A DNA stretch of 35,197 nucleotides from JAWXBG01 sp044375415 (GTDB lineage: Bacteria > Bacteroidota > Bacteroidia > Flavobacteriales_D > Sanyastnellaceae). Below are positions 8,944 to 16,003 of this stretch, piece by piece. The stretch covers positions 1 to 35,197 of the forward strand of contig JBILMS010000035.1 of assembly GCA_044375415.1 (NCBI GenBank). The letters run 5' to 3'. The translations under genes were made by a program, and so were the position numbers. How positions within the stretch are numbered: position 1 is the stretch's first letter; each line of letters begins with the position of its first letter. The notes below the pieces were generated by a model, which had not been told where the DNA came from, did not search any database, and saw nothing but the letters and a program-made list of their open reading frames with translations.

Positions 8944-9612
8944 ATGACAAAATTTCTAAACAAGTATCGCAATGAATCTTCCCGTGCACAATGGTGGGAC
9001 TATGCCAGGGATGGAGCCTATTTTGTGACCTTTTGCACCGTCGATCGAAAGCATCTATTTGGAGAAATTAAAGACAATGAAATGCACCTTTCTCCTCTTG
9101 GTGAAATTGTATATGAAGAATGGAATATTTCATTTGAAATGAGAAAAGAATTATTCTGTGATTGCTTTGTAATTATGCCTGATCACATTCATGCAATCCT
9201 TCGGATTGATTCTGGGGCAGGGGGCCCGAAGGGCCTTGAAGGCCAGAATGGCCAGGTACGGACGCACGGCAGTGCGTCCCCACAATCCCCACAATCCCCA
9301 CAATCCCCACAATCTCCACAATCTCCACAATCTCCACAATCTCCACAATCCCCACCATTCCCTCAGCTCCCACCATCTACCCCCTCACACTCCTCTCATG
9401 GTGTGGCATACAGACCGCCCAAATCCATTTCATCCTTTATGGCCGGATTTAAAGCTGCTGCTACAAGAAAAATAAATGCCTATAGGAATACACCTAAAAT
9501 GCCCGTTTGGCAAACTCGCTTCCATGATCACATTATACGGAATCATGCAGAATACCAGCGTATATATACTTACATAGAATCCAACATTGCTAATTGGGGG
9601 AAGAAGAAATAA
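8944..9612 (+). CDS. REP-associated (IS200-like) transposase with repeat insert
   Basis: 222-residue Y1/HUH-type transposase-like protein of the RAYT class. It has the N-terminal YFVTFCTVDRKHLFG strand, the HUH motif MPDHIHAI (His81, His83), SISSFMAGFKAAATRKIN and WQTRFHDHIIRN. Such proteins cut and join single-stranded REP hairpins, and most act on scattered palindromes rather than moving themselves. Residues ~90-153 are an in-frame low-complexity insert between the HUH strand and the C-terminal helices: a Gly-rich part, a REP-like palindrome, and (Pro-Gln-Ser)x8. The place where a catalytic Tyr might be expected reads RFHDH, with no Tyr, so activity is uncertain. The ATG at 8944 gives the normal family N-terminus. 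Confidence 0.85.
   Translation: MTKFLNKYRNESSRAQWWDYARDGAYFVTFCTVDRKHLFGEIKDNEMHLSPLGEIVYEEWNISFEMRKELFCDCFVIMPDHIHAILRIDSGAGGPKGLEGQNGQVRTHGSASPQSPQSPQSPQSPQSPQSPQSPQSPPFPQLPPSTPSHSSHGVAYRPPKSISSFMAGFKAAATRKINAYRNTPKMPVWQTRFHDHIIRNHAEYQRIYTYIESNIANWGKKK
9260..9279. repeat. REP-like palindrome inside the RAYT coding sequence
   Basis: Perfect 8-bp inverted repeat GGACGCAC-GGCA-GTGCGTCC. The sequence resembles the GGACGCACGGCCGTGCGTCC-type palindromes recalled from RAYT-bearing genomes. It is translated in frame. Just upstream lie smaller GGCC palindromes, such as GGCCTTGAAGGCC near 9232. Confidence 0.7.
9280..9351. repeat. 9-bp minisatellite, 8 copies, encoding Pro-Gln-Ser
   Basis: Eight head-to-tail copies of CCACAATCC or CCACAATCT. 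The copies fall in two blocks by the last base (C-type, then T-type, then C-type), as expected from slippage. The unit is a multiple of three, so copy changes keep the frame. Confidence 0.95.
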
Positions 9613-9616
9613 GGAT

Positions 9617-9643
9617 AAAAAAAAACGGAGACCTCAATCTCCG
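9617..9643 (-). terminator. Intrinsic terminator after tRNA-Met
   Basis: Stem CGGAGA / TCTCCG with a 6-nt loop. On the minus strand it is followed by nine T residues, 12 nt past the tRNA. On the plus strand a shorter CTTTT follows, so it may also end the transposase transcript. Confidence 0.8.
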
Positions 9644-9654
9644 CTTTTCGCTTG

Positions 9655-9728
9655 TGCGCCCACCTGGGCTCGAACCAGGGACCCACAGATTATGAGTCTG
9701 TTGCTCTAACCAACTGAGCTATAGGCGC
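9655..9728 (-). tRNA. tRNA-Met (anticodon CAT)
   Basis: 74-nt cloverleaf on the minus strand: acceptor GCGCCTA/TGGGCGC (one G-T pair), D arm GCTC...GAGC, anticodon stem ACAGA/TCTGT with loop CTCATAA, T arm CCTGG-TTCGAGC-CCAGG, discriminator A. CCA is not encoded. A CAT anticodon could also be tRNA-Ile2 modified by TilS. The acceptor does not look like an initiator because its first pair is a matched G-C. Confidence 0.92.
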
Positions 9729-9742
9729 CGCAAATGCGGGCG

Positions 9743-9772
9743 CAAAAGTAAGGTCTTCGGCGGATTTTCCAA
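9743..9772 (-). promoter_or_regulatory. Promoter of tRNA-Met (TTG-N19-TACTTTTG)
   Basis: On the minus strand TTG (9772-9770) is followed after 19 nt by TACTTTTG (9750-9743), an exact TAnnTTTG. Transcription would start about 5-8 nt before the tRNA 5' end at 9728. It is the most complete Bacteroidota promoter in the window. Confidence 0.75.
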
Positions 9773-9810
9773 ATCTGCATGGACTACCTTTACAGTATAT
9801 TACTGCTAAA

Positions 9811-10902
9811 ATGAAAAATCTATCCTATTTAATTCTCGCTTTTATACTCGTCTTTTCACTTGAAAGTCGCTCTCAGAGCGAAAATCAAGTTCGCGAAGCC
9901 CTCATGAACAGTCCAAAAGTGAATGTCGAAAAATCATCAGAACAATTTGGAACTTCGGTACAAGAAGTCTACAAAGCGGACATTTTCGCCGAAAAAAAGG
10001 ACTATGAGAAAGCCTTAACTGCATTTTTGAAAAGTCGATATCTTCTAAAATTTCGAAGCACAAGCGGCACCCATACAGCCAACGACGTGCTTGTAAAGGA
10101 GTGGTCGGCCGATTCCCTAAACGTTTCATGGAGAACGGAAGAAGTGGGGGACAAAGTAGTGCTCACCTTCACCGCAACCTCCAAAACAGGTGCTCCGGTC
10201 GCGGCTGTGGATGCAAGTCTTCGTCAGCAAATCCGAGACTTCTATCTGAATTATTACAATGAAATCGTGGCCGCGATGTCCAAGGAAGAAATGACGCAGA
10301 AAAAAGATGTTAGCAAAGCCGCTTCTTTAATCGGACGTATTGAAAAAAACATACAAACGGCGGAAAAAACAGCAGAAAAGGAACGTTTAGCCGGAGATAA
10401 AGCTGAAACCCTTCGTCAGAACTTGGAAACGAAAAAAGAATCTCAACAGCAAGAATTAGAAAAACTTGAGACAGAGAAACTTGAAATGGTTGAGCAGCAG
10501 CAATTAATTGATGCCGAAATCTCGGGGAAACAGTTACAACACAATGAATTAAACAGGGAGGGCAACCTCGAGACGAAAGAAGCTCAGCGTGTAATGAAAG
10601 ATCTGAACAAGCTGAAAGAACGTTCGGCAAAAGGGAAGGCCGAACAGATCAAAAAGTCGGAAGCCATATACAAAGCCAAAGATGCAATTTCAAAAACGAC
10701 CACCGAAGCACGTGAGCTTGAAGACACTAAAAAGGAGCACATAAGTAAGGAAAAGTCGAAGAGACAGGAGGTTGACAACTTGCGTTCCGACCTCGATAAA
10801 GCGCGTAAAAAGAAAGAGGAAGAGGAGAAAGAAATGACCGAGGTTATAAAAGCTTTGGAAGGAATTCGCAAGGCCCAAGCAGATTTCTCCTTGGTTCAAT
10901 AA
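9811..10902 (+). CDS. Exported coiled-coil protein, unknown function
   Basis: 363 residues. The N-terminus (MKNLSYLILAFILVFSLESRSQ) is a signal peptide with no lipobox. Residues ~25-155 form a mixed alpha/beta region including an AEKKDYEKALTAFLKSRYLL helix pair and a beta stretch (LNVSWRTEEVGDKVVLTFTA). Residues ~160-350 are almost wholly charged coiled coil rich in Lys, Glu and Gln. No sorting domain or membrane segment is present, so it is probably periplasmic and may be a scaffold or filament. It lies alone between two tRNA genes. I do not recognise the family. Confidence 0.8.
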   Translation: MKNLSYLILAFILVFSLESRSQSENQVREALMNSPKVNVEKSSEQFGTSVQEVYKADIFAEKKDYEKALTAFLKSRYLLKFRSTSGTHTANDVLVKEWSADSLNVSWRTEEVGDKVVLTFTATSKTGAPVAAVDASLRQQIRDFYLNYYNEIVAAMSKEEMTQKKDVSKAASLIGRIEKNIQTAEKTAEKERLAGDKAETLRQNLETKKESQQQELEKLETEKLEMVEQQQLIDAEISGKQLQHNELNREGNLETKEAQRVMKDLNKLKERSAKGKAEQIKKSEAIYKAKDAISKTTTEARELEDTKKEHISKEKSKRQEVDNLRSDLDKARKKKEEEEKEMTEVIKALEGIRKAQADFSLVQ

Positions 10903-10922
10903 CCCCATTGCTCTGAAAATAG

Positions 10923-10930
10923 TACCTTTG
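10923..10930 (+). promoter_or_regulatory. -7 element of tRNA-Arg
   Basis: TACCTTTG matches TAnnTTTG and ends 27 nt before the tRNA 5' end. No -33 TTG at the usual spacing was found. Confidence 0.55.
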
Positions 10931-10957
10931 CGGCCCTTTTTTGGCAAAAGGAATATT

Positions 10958-11029
10958 GGCCTCGTAGTTCAATGGATAGAATAGAAGTTTCCTAAACTTT
11001 TGATATGGGTTCGATTCCCGTCGAGGCTA
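10958..11029 (+). tRNA. tRNA-Arg (anticodon CCT)
   Basis: 72-nt cloverleaf: acceptor GGCCTCG/CGAGGCT (terminal G-T), D arm GTTC/GAAT, anticodon stem GAAGT/ACTTT with loop TTCCTAA, T arm ATGGG-TTCGATT-CCCGT, discriminator A, no encoded CCA. It reads AGG codons. Confidence 0.93.
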
Positions 11030-11212
11030 CAGATACAGAGTGAGAATGAGAGTGAGAGCGGGGAGACAGACAGTGGGTGCGCGATTAACACTAATTAGTT
11101 CAATTTTGCTTTTTTCTCCGCAAATTATGCGGTGAATGACGCCTTATTCTCCGCAAAACATCTCAATGGCCCCATCAACTCTCCTTGGCCCTTGTTTGTG
11201 GACCACTGCGTT

Positions 11213-12007
11213 TTAATGAGTATTGTGTTTCTCCACCGGATTTTTTTCTCTGAAAACCGGGCGGCCATTTAAGGCTTGGACCAGAGTAAAAACGGCTAAG
11301 GCAATGTATAAAACAATTGCGATCACTGTAATTTTCGTGTTCTTCAGTACATAAAACGAAAGCAAGGGAAGTACTTGTAGGGCGTGCATACCCACAAAAT
11401 GGGCTACTCGTGCATCACCGAATTTCGAACTCCAATTGAGAACAGGAATTCCGGGACCACCATCGGGACCCCCAATGGTGTGCAACATTCGCGAACCCAT
11501 CAAAAATCCTTCAAAGGCGAAAACAACAAAAAGCAAAATACCAAAGCGAATGGCCCAAACAAAATGAGAAGGTAAATCGGGGAAATCTTGCTTAAAAAAC
11601 AGAACACAGATATAAGCGGTGTAGAGCGTGACGATGGTGATCGCAACAGCCATCATCGAAAACATAAATCCATAAAAAGAAGAACTAATGTTGAAGTGCG
11701 ACAACTGTCCTCTACCGGCTTGAATGGCAATGTAACCGATCTCAAAAGCAAGTAGAATAATGGTTGTCCAAGCGTATAGGCTAACATTAAAGTCTTTCAG
11801 ATAACTCACATACCAAGCCATAGCCCAAACAAACAATGTAGTAGACAAGGCAAACTTAAATGGCTTCCACCAAGCATTTACATTGTTTACCTGAACGGAA
11901 GTCGTTTTGGTAAGAATCAAAAAAACGATAGCAGCAATCAGGCAAATCAATCCAAAATAAAACAAGGATTCACTTCGAGATCTTAGCTGTGACAGAAAAT
12001 CTAACAT
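11213..12007 (-). CDS. Seven-helix membrane protein, unknown
   Basis: 264 residues with about seven hydrophobic helices (near 15-33, 50-68, 77-94, 110-135, 148-168, 200-220 and 225-245). A WWKPFKFALSTTLFVWAMAWY segment sits at the second helix, and a Gly/Pro-rich loop (IGGPDGGPGIPVLNW) lies before the sixth. There is no enzyme motif that I recognise. The frame opens at a TTG at 12052, but the ATG at 12007 is preferred. It lies 94 nt downstream of the 5-TM gene on the same strand, so co-transcription with the patatin group is possible, although a hairpin intervenes. Confidence 0.75.
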   Translation of the reverse strand: MLDFLSQLRSRSESLFYFGLICLIAAIVFLILTKTTSVQVNNVNAWWKPFKFALSTTLFVWAMAWYVSYLKDFNVSLYAWTTIILLAFEIGYIAIQAGRGQLSHFNISSSFYGFMFSMMAVAITIVTLYTAYICVLFFKQDFPDLPSHFVWAIRFGILLFVVFAFEGFLMGSRMLHTIGGPDGGPGIPVLNWSSKFGDARVAHFVGMHALQVLPLLSFYVLKNTKITVIAIVLYIALAVFTLVQALNGRPVFREKNPVEKHNTH

Positions 12008-12074
12008 TACGTTTCGGTTTGGTGGTTCGGAAAACAATGCAATTTGCGACAATAGTGCGATTTATAAATTCGCT

Positions 12075-12093
12075 TTCCGATGAATTGTCGGAA
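12075..12093 (-). other. Short stem-loop between two membrane genes
   Basis: TTCCGA / TCGGAA (6 bp) with a 7-nt loop, starting 8 nt past the stop at 12102. There is no T-run after it on the minus strand. It may be a weak terminator or a 3' stabilising hairpin. Confidence 0.35.
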
Positions 12094-12101
12094 TTGACTG
12101 T

Positions 12102-12779
12102 TCAACTGACCGGAAGACTAGGTTTTTTGGTTTTGGATACTTGCCTCATCAATAAAACAAATAAGATAACTTCTATCACGAAGATGAGGAGATATGGCAA
12201 GTTCGAAGGGTCGTATTTTCCTTCGAGCCAAAAGCACAATAAAACCATCGAAGAACAAATTCCACCTAACAATGCGATGATCCACTTTGTATGAACCACA
12301 TATTTGAATCCGCGCAAAGGAGCGTCTTTAAAAGTCTGATCCATTTTTACCTCCTTTAGATGACTAAGCATATAGATGTTCTCGATAATATCAAGTAGCC
12401 ATGCCAGTAATTGAAGCCAGGCGAATAACTGAAATCCAAATTCTCCCCATTCGGACTCCATCTTAGTGGATACATTCATACACAAAATAAAAATGAGACC
12501 ATAAATGGCCGGCATAAATAAAAAGTCTACCAGCAAGTTTCCCCTAAGCGCAGATAGAATTTTTACGGAATCCGGCAGACGATAAATACCATTGATAATT
12601 TTATGATAGTCGCGTCTTGATGATGGAAACTCGAGATCCATGATGCTGAACTTTCGAGTAACACCATAATGCGTCCGAAATTCTTTCGCAATAACGGACA
12701 TTGCAATAGAGGTGAGTAGTGCTATTCCCAAAAGAATCACAAAACACATCCAAGGATTTTCACAACACATATCGATCAT
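12102..12779 (-). CDS. Five-helix membrane protein coupled to the patatin gene
   Basis: 225 residues with about five hydrophobic helices (near 10-30, 80-103, 113-137, 160-185 and 192-212) and a basic cytosolic segment at ~35-75. No motif of a known family is recognised. Its ATG overlaps the patatin stop as ATGA, so the two are probably translated together, which suggests a working partnership. The W/L-rich third helix (LFAWLQLLAWLLDIIENIYML) is notable. It may be a membrane anchor, a regulator of the phospholipase, or a lipid-handling protein; this is inference from position only. Confidence 0.78.
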   Translation of the reverse strand: MIDMCCENPWMCFVILLGIALLTSIAMSVIAKEFRTHYGVTRKFSIMDLEFPSSRRDYHKIINGIYRLPDSVKILSALRGNLLVDFLFMPAIYGLIFILCMNVSTKMESEWGEFGFQLFAWLQLLAWLLDIIENIYMLSHLKEVKMDQTFKDAPLRGFKYVVHTKWIIALLGGICSSMVLLCFWLEGKYDPSNLPYLLIFVIEVILFVLLMRQVSKTKKPSLPVS

Positions 12780-14239
12780 TTGATTTCAATTTTATGTGCG
12801 TTCATTTTTTCGAAATACTCTTCTCTATTCTCTTTGAATTTATCCCACTTGTACTCTTTCAAAAAAGCAGCAGCAGCTTGCGCTCCTATGGCAAACATTT
12901 TTAATTTGTCTTCATCGCTCATGAAAAAATTTAGCCAGTTGTAGCCCGTCATATTCACCTTTCCCACACCTTTTTCCAAGATTCGATTTTTCAATAAAAA
13001 GTCTTTGTCGTAATAATCGCGAATGGTATTAAACATCTTTCCCAGATAACTTCCGAACGACCAATCTTTAGGGTCTTTGCTCTCTTTATCTTTTTCGATT
13101 TCTATCAAATCAATTCCAAACGTTGGCAATCGCGGGGTGTGAACATTTGGGTTGTAAAACAGATTAAGTGGAAAATTCGACAACAATCCTCCATCTACAA
13201 AACGAGTGGTGGTAGGAGGTTCCTTAACCTGAAACCGAGATTCCCATGCGGCCTTTACCTCCGGATCATCGACAGGAATGCGATTGATATAATAACTCTC
13301 AAAGAAAACCGGAATTGACATGGAAGCTCTCACAAATCCGGCCGGTTTAAGTTCTTCCTCTTTGTCCTTTGGCCTAAAGAGATCGCACATTTCAGGGAAT
13401 TGGATTTTGTTCTCAGTGACAATTTCCGAAGTGATCAAAGCAACACTTCCTTTCAAATCATTTACACCCTCCTTTCTATCGCCTCTTAAGTGAAGTCCGG
13501 GAATGGGCTGCGACGCCTTATCACGCAGATTTTGCACCGTAGATACGTCGTGATCCGCCATTTGCTTTTTAACCCAATCATAAAAAACATCCCCGGGATT
13601 AATTCCAAATCCGGAGTTTTTTAGTCTATTCATCAGACGAACAAAATAAGAAGCAATGGCTCCTAACAGGACAATGTATATTCCCAATAAAACAAAGATC
13701 CCAATGGTGACATAGTGCACTGCCGGATATGCGTGCTGAAGGCCCAATGAAGCCATGGAACCGACAATCAGGAAAACCAAGATTACTGCCATTATAGCAA
13801 GCCAAGATTTTATTCTCTTGGCAAAGTCTTTATTGGTAATAAACTTTTTAATAACTCGTCTGGCAAAGGGGTGCCCATCGACAAAACTAAACATGTCCAA
13901 ATCGCACAACATTTGCAAAACGGTTTTACTCTTCGCGTCCTGCTTTGTGCCAATGGAAGTGAGCATTGCCGTATTAATAGCGCCTGCACTTGTACCCGCT
14001 AATTTCATGAAACGTATTCCCATTTCCTCAAGGACATAGGTGTATCCAACCAGAGCAATTCCCCAGACACCACCGCCTTTTTGAACGAGATCTACATATT
14101 GATTTCCTTTATCGTCGAGTACATCCGAGACCACTAATTTATCACCTGGAAATGTTTGTCGCAAACTGCTTAAACAATTTACAACGTCTTTCTGTCCGAT
14201 AAAATCTTCAACCGTGAGTTTCTTCTCTTTTGAAACCAT
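12776..14239 (-). CDS. Patatin-like phospholipase with inserted membrane hairpin
   Basis: 487-residue patatin-family lipid acyl hydrolase. The catalytic dyad is clear: the oxyanion loop GGGVWG (55-60), nucleophile Ser84 in GTSAG and Asp349 in VDGG. Between them, at ~145-167 and ~174-202, are two hydrophobic helices with a short loop, so the catalytic domain is interrupted by a membrane hairpin. This fixes the enzyme to a membrane, where it would cleave phospholipids or other acyl esters. There is no signal peptide, so the inner leaflet of the cytoplasmic membrane is likely. It is followed with a 4-nt overlap by a 5-TM protein. An imperfect hairpin lies 20 nt before the ATG. Confidence 0.88.
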   Translation of the reverse strand: MVSKEKKLTVEDFIGQKDVVNCLSSLRQTFPGDKLVVSDVLDDKGNQYVDLVQKGGGVWGIALVGYTYVLEEMGIRFMKLAGTSAGAINTAMLTSIGTKQDAKSKTVLQMLCDLDMFSFVDGHPFARRVIKKFITNKDFAKRIKSWLAIMAVILVFLIVGSMASLGLQHAYPAVHYVTIGIFVLLGIYIVLLGAIASYFVRLMNRLKNSGFGINPGDVFYDWVKKQMADHDVSTVQNLRDKASQPIPGLHLRGDRKEGVNDLKGSVALITSEIVTENKIQFPEMCDLFRPKDKEEELKPAGFVRASMSIPVFFESYYINRIPVDDPEVKAAWESRFQVKEPPTTTRFVDGGLLSNFPLNLFYNPNVHTPRLPTFGIDLIEIEKDKESKDPKDWSFGSYLGKMFNTIRDYYDKDFLLKNRILEKGVGKVNMTGYNWLNFFMSDEDKLKMFAIGAQAAAAFLKEYKWDKFKENREEYFEKMNAHKIEIK

Positions 14240-14258
14240 GTGGAACTATTAAAAGGTT

Positions 14259-14290
14259 AACGGTTTAATTGCCGAGCAATGTAATCCGTT
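14259..14290 (-). other. Imperfect hairpin ahead of the patatin gene
   Basis: AACGG...CCGTT outer stem with an inner TTGC-TCG-GCAA stem, about 13 pairs with one mismatch and one bulge. On the plus strand it is followed by T7, but no plus-strand gene precedes it. On the minus strand TTTT follows after AACC. It may end the RraB-like transcript or act in the patatin leader. Confidence 0.35.
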
Positions 14291-14323
14291 TTTTTAATCC
14301 ACTCCAGCTAATATTCCAACACG

Positions 14324-14746
14324 TCACGAATCCGCATCCATCTCCGTAATAAAACCCATCCCCCACGAATCAAAAGAGCAGTCGAAGATGTATCCAATTT
14401 TGCACATTTCTCTAGCGAGGATCGTAAGATTTTTCTCCGTAATGACGACCTTCGGCTTGGTAGCAACAATGCCATATAGATTTTCGGGAGGCCGGGGTGT
14501 GGATAAACACAGGTGAAAACCTCTATTGGTCATTTCACTTAAGAAAATTTCTGCCTTTTCCTTTGTGTTGGTACTAAAATAAAAATCCACATCTAATTTC
14601 GTTCCCGGTTCTTGCCCGATCATGGTATAATGTTCCATGGCAAAATGTGCGATGGTAACCTGCTCTTCCAAGTTTTCTTCAAAAGCTTCTTCCGTTACAA
14701 AACGATCGGGATCCAATTCGATTCCTTGAAATTCAAATAGACTCAT
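14324..14746 (-). CDS. RraB-like ribonuclease E inhibitor domain protein
   Basis: 140-residue cytosolic protein. It has the pattern of the RraB family: an acidic N-terminus, a DVDFYFSTNTKEKAEIFLSE strand-helix, then a second half with ITEKNLTILAREMCKIGY and a terminal FDSWGMGF that parallels the EYDGWG segment of E. coli RraB. RraB binds RNase E and alters which RNAs it degrades; in Bacteroidota the partner would be an RNase E/G, and this role is inferred. The ATG at 14746 starts the conserved region. It lies 84 nt upstream of the patatin gene on the same strand, with a hairpin between. Confidence 0.65.
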   Translation of the reverse strand: MSLFEFQGIELDPDRFVTEEAFEENLEEQVTIAHFAMEHYTMIGQEPGTKLDVDFYFSTNTKEKAEIFLSEMTNRGFHLCLSTPRPPENLYGIVATKPKVVITEKNLTILAREMCKIGYIFDCSFDSWGMGFITEMDADS

Positions 14747-14932
14747 AATAGTTGGTTTTTAGTTTAACATAAATACTCTCCGACATTTCGGATACGGCTA
14801 AACTATTTGGAGTCGAATGCTCCTACCAAATTATTCCAAATTTTCGCAGTTTTTGTTTTGCAAAAAGAATTTTCATTTATTGCGATTTACGAAAATGGCT
14901 TCCTTCACTGTGCGAGACGTTTTCAGAACCCA

Positions 14933-15916
14933 TCATTCACCAATTCGAATAATAACTTTTCCAATAGCGTCACCTTTTCCAAGACGCGAAAAACCATCTG
15001 CCGCGTATTCCAGATTATGCACACTATCAAGACAAGCAAATATTTTTCGATTGCTCATGTCTTCTAAAATGACACTCAGGTTTTTGTTTCTTACATGAAC
15101 TAAAATGGCAATTCGTTTTCCGGTTTTACGAAAGATTCTGCGAGAGAACAAGGCGGTCTTAATAAGAACTTTTGGTTTTCCCCCTATCATGCTTAAGGTG
15201 CCACCCGGATTCAAACATTGCACATATTGTGAAGGATTATGTTGCGCTGTAACGTCGATAATCAAATCATACGATTTGCCTGAGGTGGTATAATTTTCAT
15301 TTCTATAGTCGATAAGATAATCGGCACCTAAGGCTTTCAGCTTATCGAATTTTTCTGCTTTATCCACGCATGTAACAATGAGTCCTAAGTGTTTTGCATA
15401 TTGAAGAGCAAATGTCCCCACACCACCACCGGCACCATTGATCAATAGACTCGAACCTTTTTCTGGAATTGCCCCATCATACAAAGCCTGATAAGCTAGA
15501 ACGGCAGCTTGCGGAACAGCAGCGGTTTCTTCCCAATTTAAACCTTGTGGTTTTTGAAAGAATGAATTTTCGTCGGCACATACATATTCCGCAAGTCCAC
15601 CCCAAACATGAGAAATATCTCCAACAACTTGGTCGCCCTTTTTCCATGATGTGACGTTTGTTCCCACCTCATCGACTATACCCGTGACATCACAACCTAT
15701 TACTTTGTATTTTGGGGTAAAAATTCCAAAGATCAATCGATAAATGCGAGGTTTACCTACTAGCTGGTCCCAGTCCCATGAGTTGAGTCCGGTAGCCATG
15801 ATTTTAATCCGAATTTCATTTGGTTTAGGATTAGGAATGTTGCTTTCGGCAATGTGCAATGTTTCCGGTCCGCCATACTTCTTGCGAGTAAGTACTTTCA
15901 TGAGTTGTTTTTTCAT
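14933..15916 (-). CDS. MDR-family NAD(P)-dependent oxidoreductase
   Basis: 327-residue medium-chain dehydrogenase/reductase of the quinone oxidoreductase-like, zinc-free kind. It has the N-terminal GroES-like fold (GLNSWDWDQLVGK, GCDVTGIVDEVG) and the nucleotide-binding loop NGAGGGVGTFALQYAK. No zinc-binding Cys cluster is seen. It likely reduces quinones or enals in the cytosol; the substrate is unknown. Two starts compete: ATG 15916 and ATG 15901 (MKVLTRKKYGG, the usual family N-terminus). A -7 element ends only 5 nt before 15916, which favours 15901 unless the message is leaderless. The wider open frame starts at a TTG and is not used. Confidence 0.83.
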   Translation of the reverse strand: MKKQLMKVLTRKKYGGPETLHIAESNIPNPKPNEIRIKIMATGLNSWDWDQLVGKPRIYRLIFGIFTPKYKVIGCDVTGIVDEVGTNVTSWKKGDQVVGDISHVWGGLAEYVCADENSFFQKPQGLNWEETAAVPQAAVLAYQALYDGAIPEKGSSLLINGAGGGVGTFALQYAKHLGLIVTCVDKAEKFDKLKALGADYLIDYRNENYTTSGKSYDLIIDVTAQHNPSQYVQCLNPGGTLSMIGGKPKVLIKTALFSRRIFRKTGKRIAILVHVRNKNLSVILEDMSNRKIFACLDSVHNLEYAADGFSRLGKGDAIGKVIIRIGE

Positions 15917-15921
15917 CGGAT

Positions 15922-15929
15922 CAAAAGTA
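15922..15929 (-). promoter_or_regulatory. Candidate -7 element of the oxidoreductase gene
   Basis: TACTTTTG on the minus strand is an exact TAnnTTTG. It ends 5 nt before the ATG at 15916, so the transcript would start close to that codon. Confidence 0.5.
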
Positions 15930-15959
15930 GGTCTGATGCAAGAAAACCTATAGAGCAAA

Positions 15960-15982
15960 GATGACAACTAGTTTTTGTCATC
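15960..15982. promoter_or_regulatory. Inverted repeat upstream of the oxidoreductase
   Basis: Perfect 8-bp arms GATGACAA / TTGTCATC with a 7-nt spacer, starting about 30 bp upstream of the -7 element. It could be an operator. It is also 21 nt past the broken gene's stop at 16004 and is followed by TTTGC on the minus strand, so a weak terminator is the alternative. Confidence 0.45.
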
Positions 15983-16003
15983 CTTGCCGACATGTAAAAA
16001 TTT

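Noticed and set aside
9280..9351. Possible CRISPR array
   Set aside because: The units are 9 bp, abut with no spacers and lie in a coding frame, so this is a minisatellite.
9151..9376. Minus-strand frames with Trp-Arg-Leu or Ile-Val-Glu repeats
   Set aside because: They are translations of the 9-bp minisatellite on the opposite strand, without start signals or flanking protein character.
11038..11062. GA-rich stretch after tRNA-Arg as an attachment site or satellite
   Set aside because: The repeats are irregular, and no integrase or duplicated tRNA end is present.
12776..14239. Patatin as a CBASS-type (CapV) defence effector
   Set aside because: No cyclic-nucleotide synthase or other defence gene is adjacent, and the neighbours are membrane proteins.
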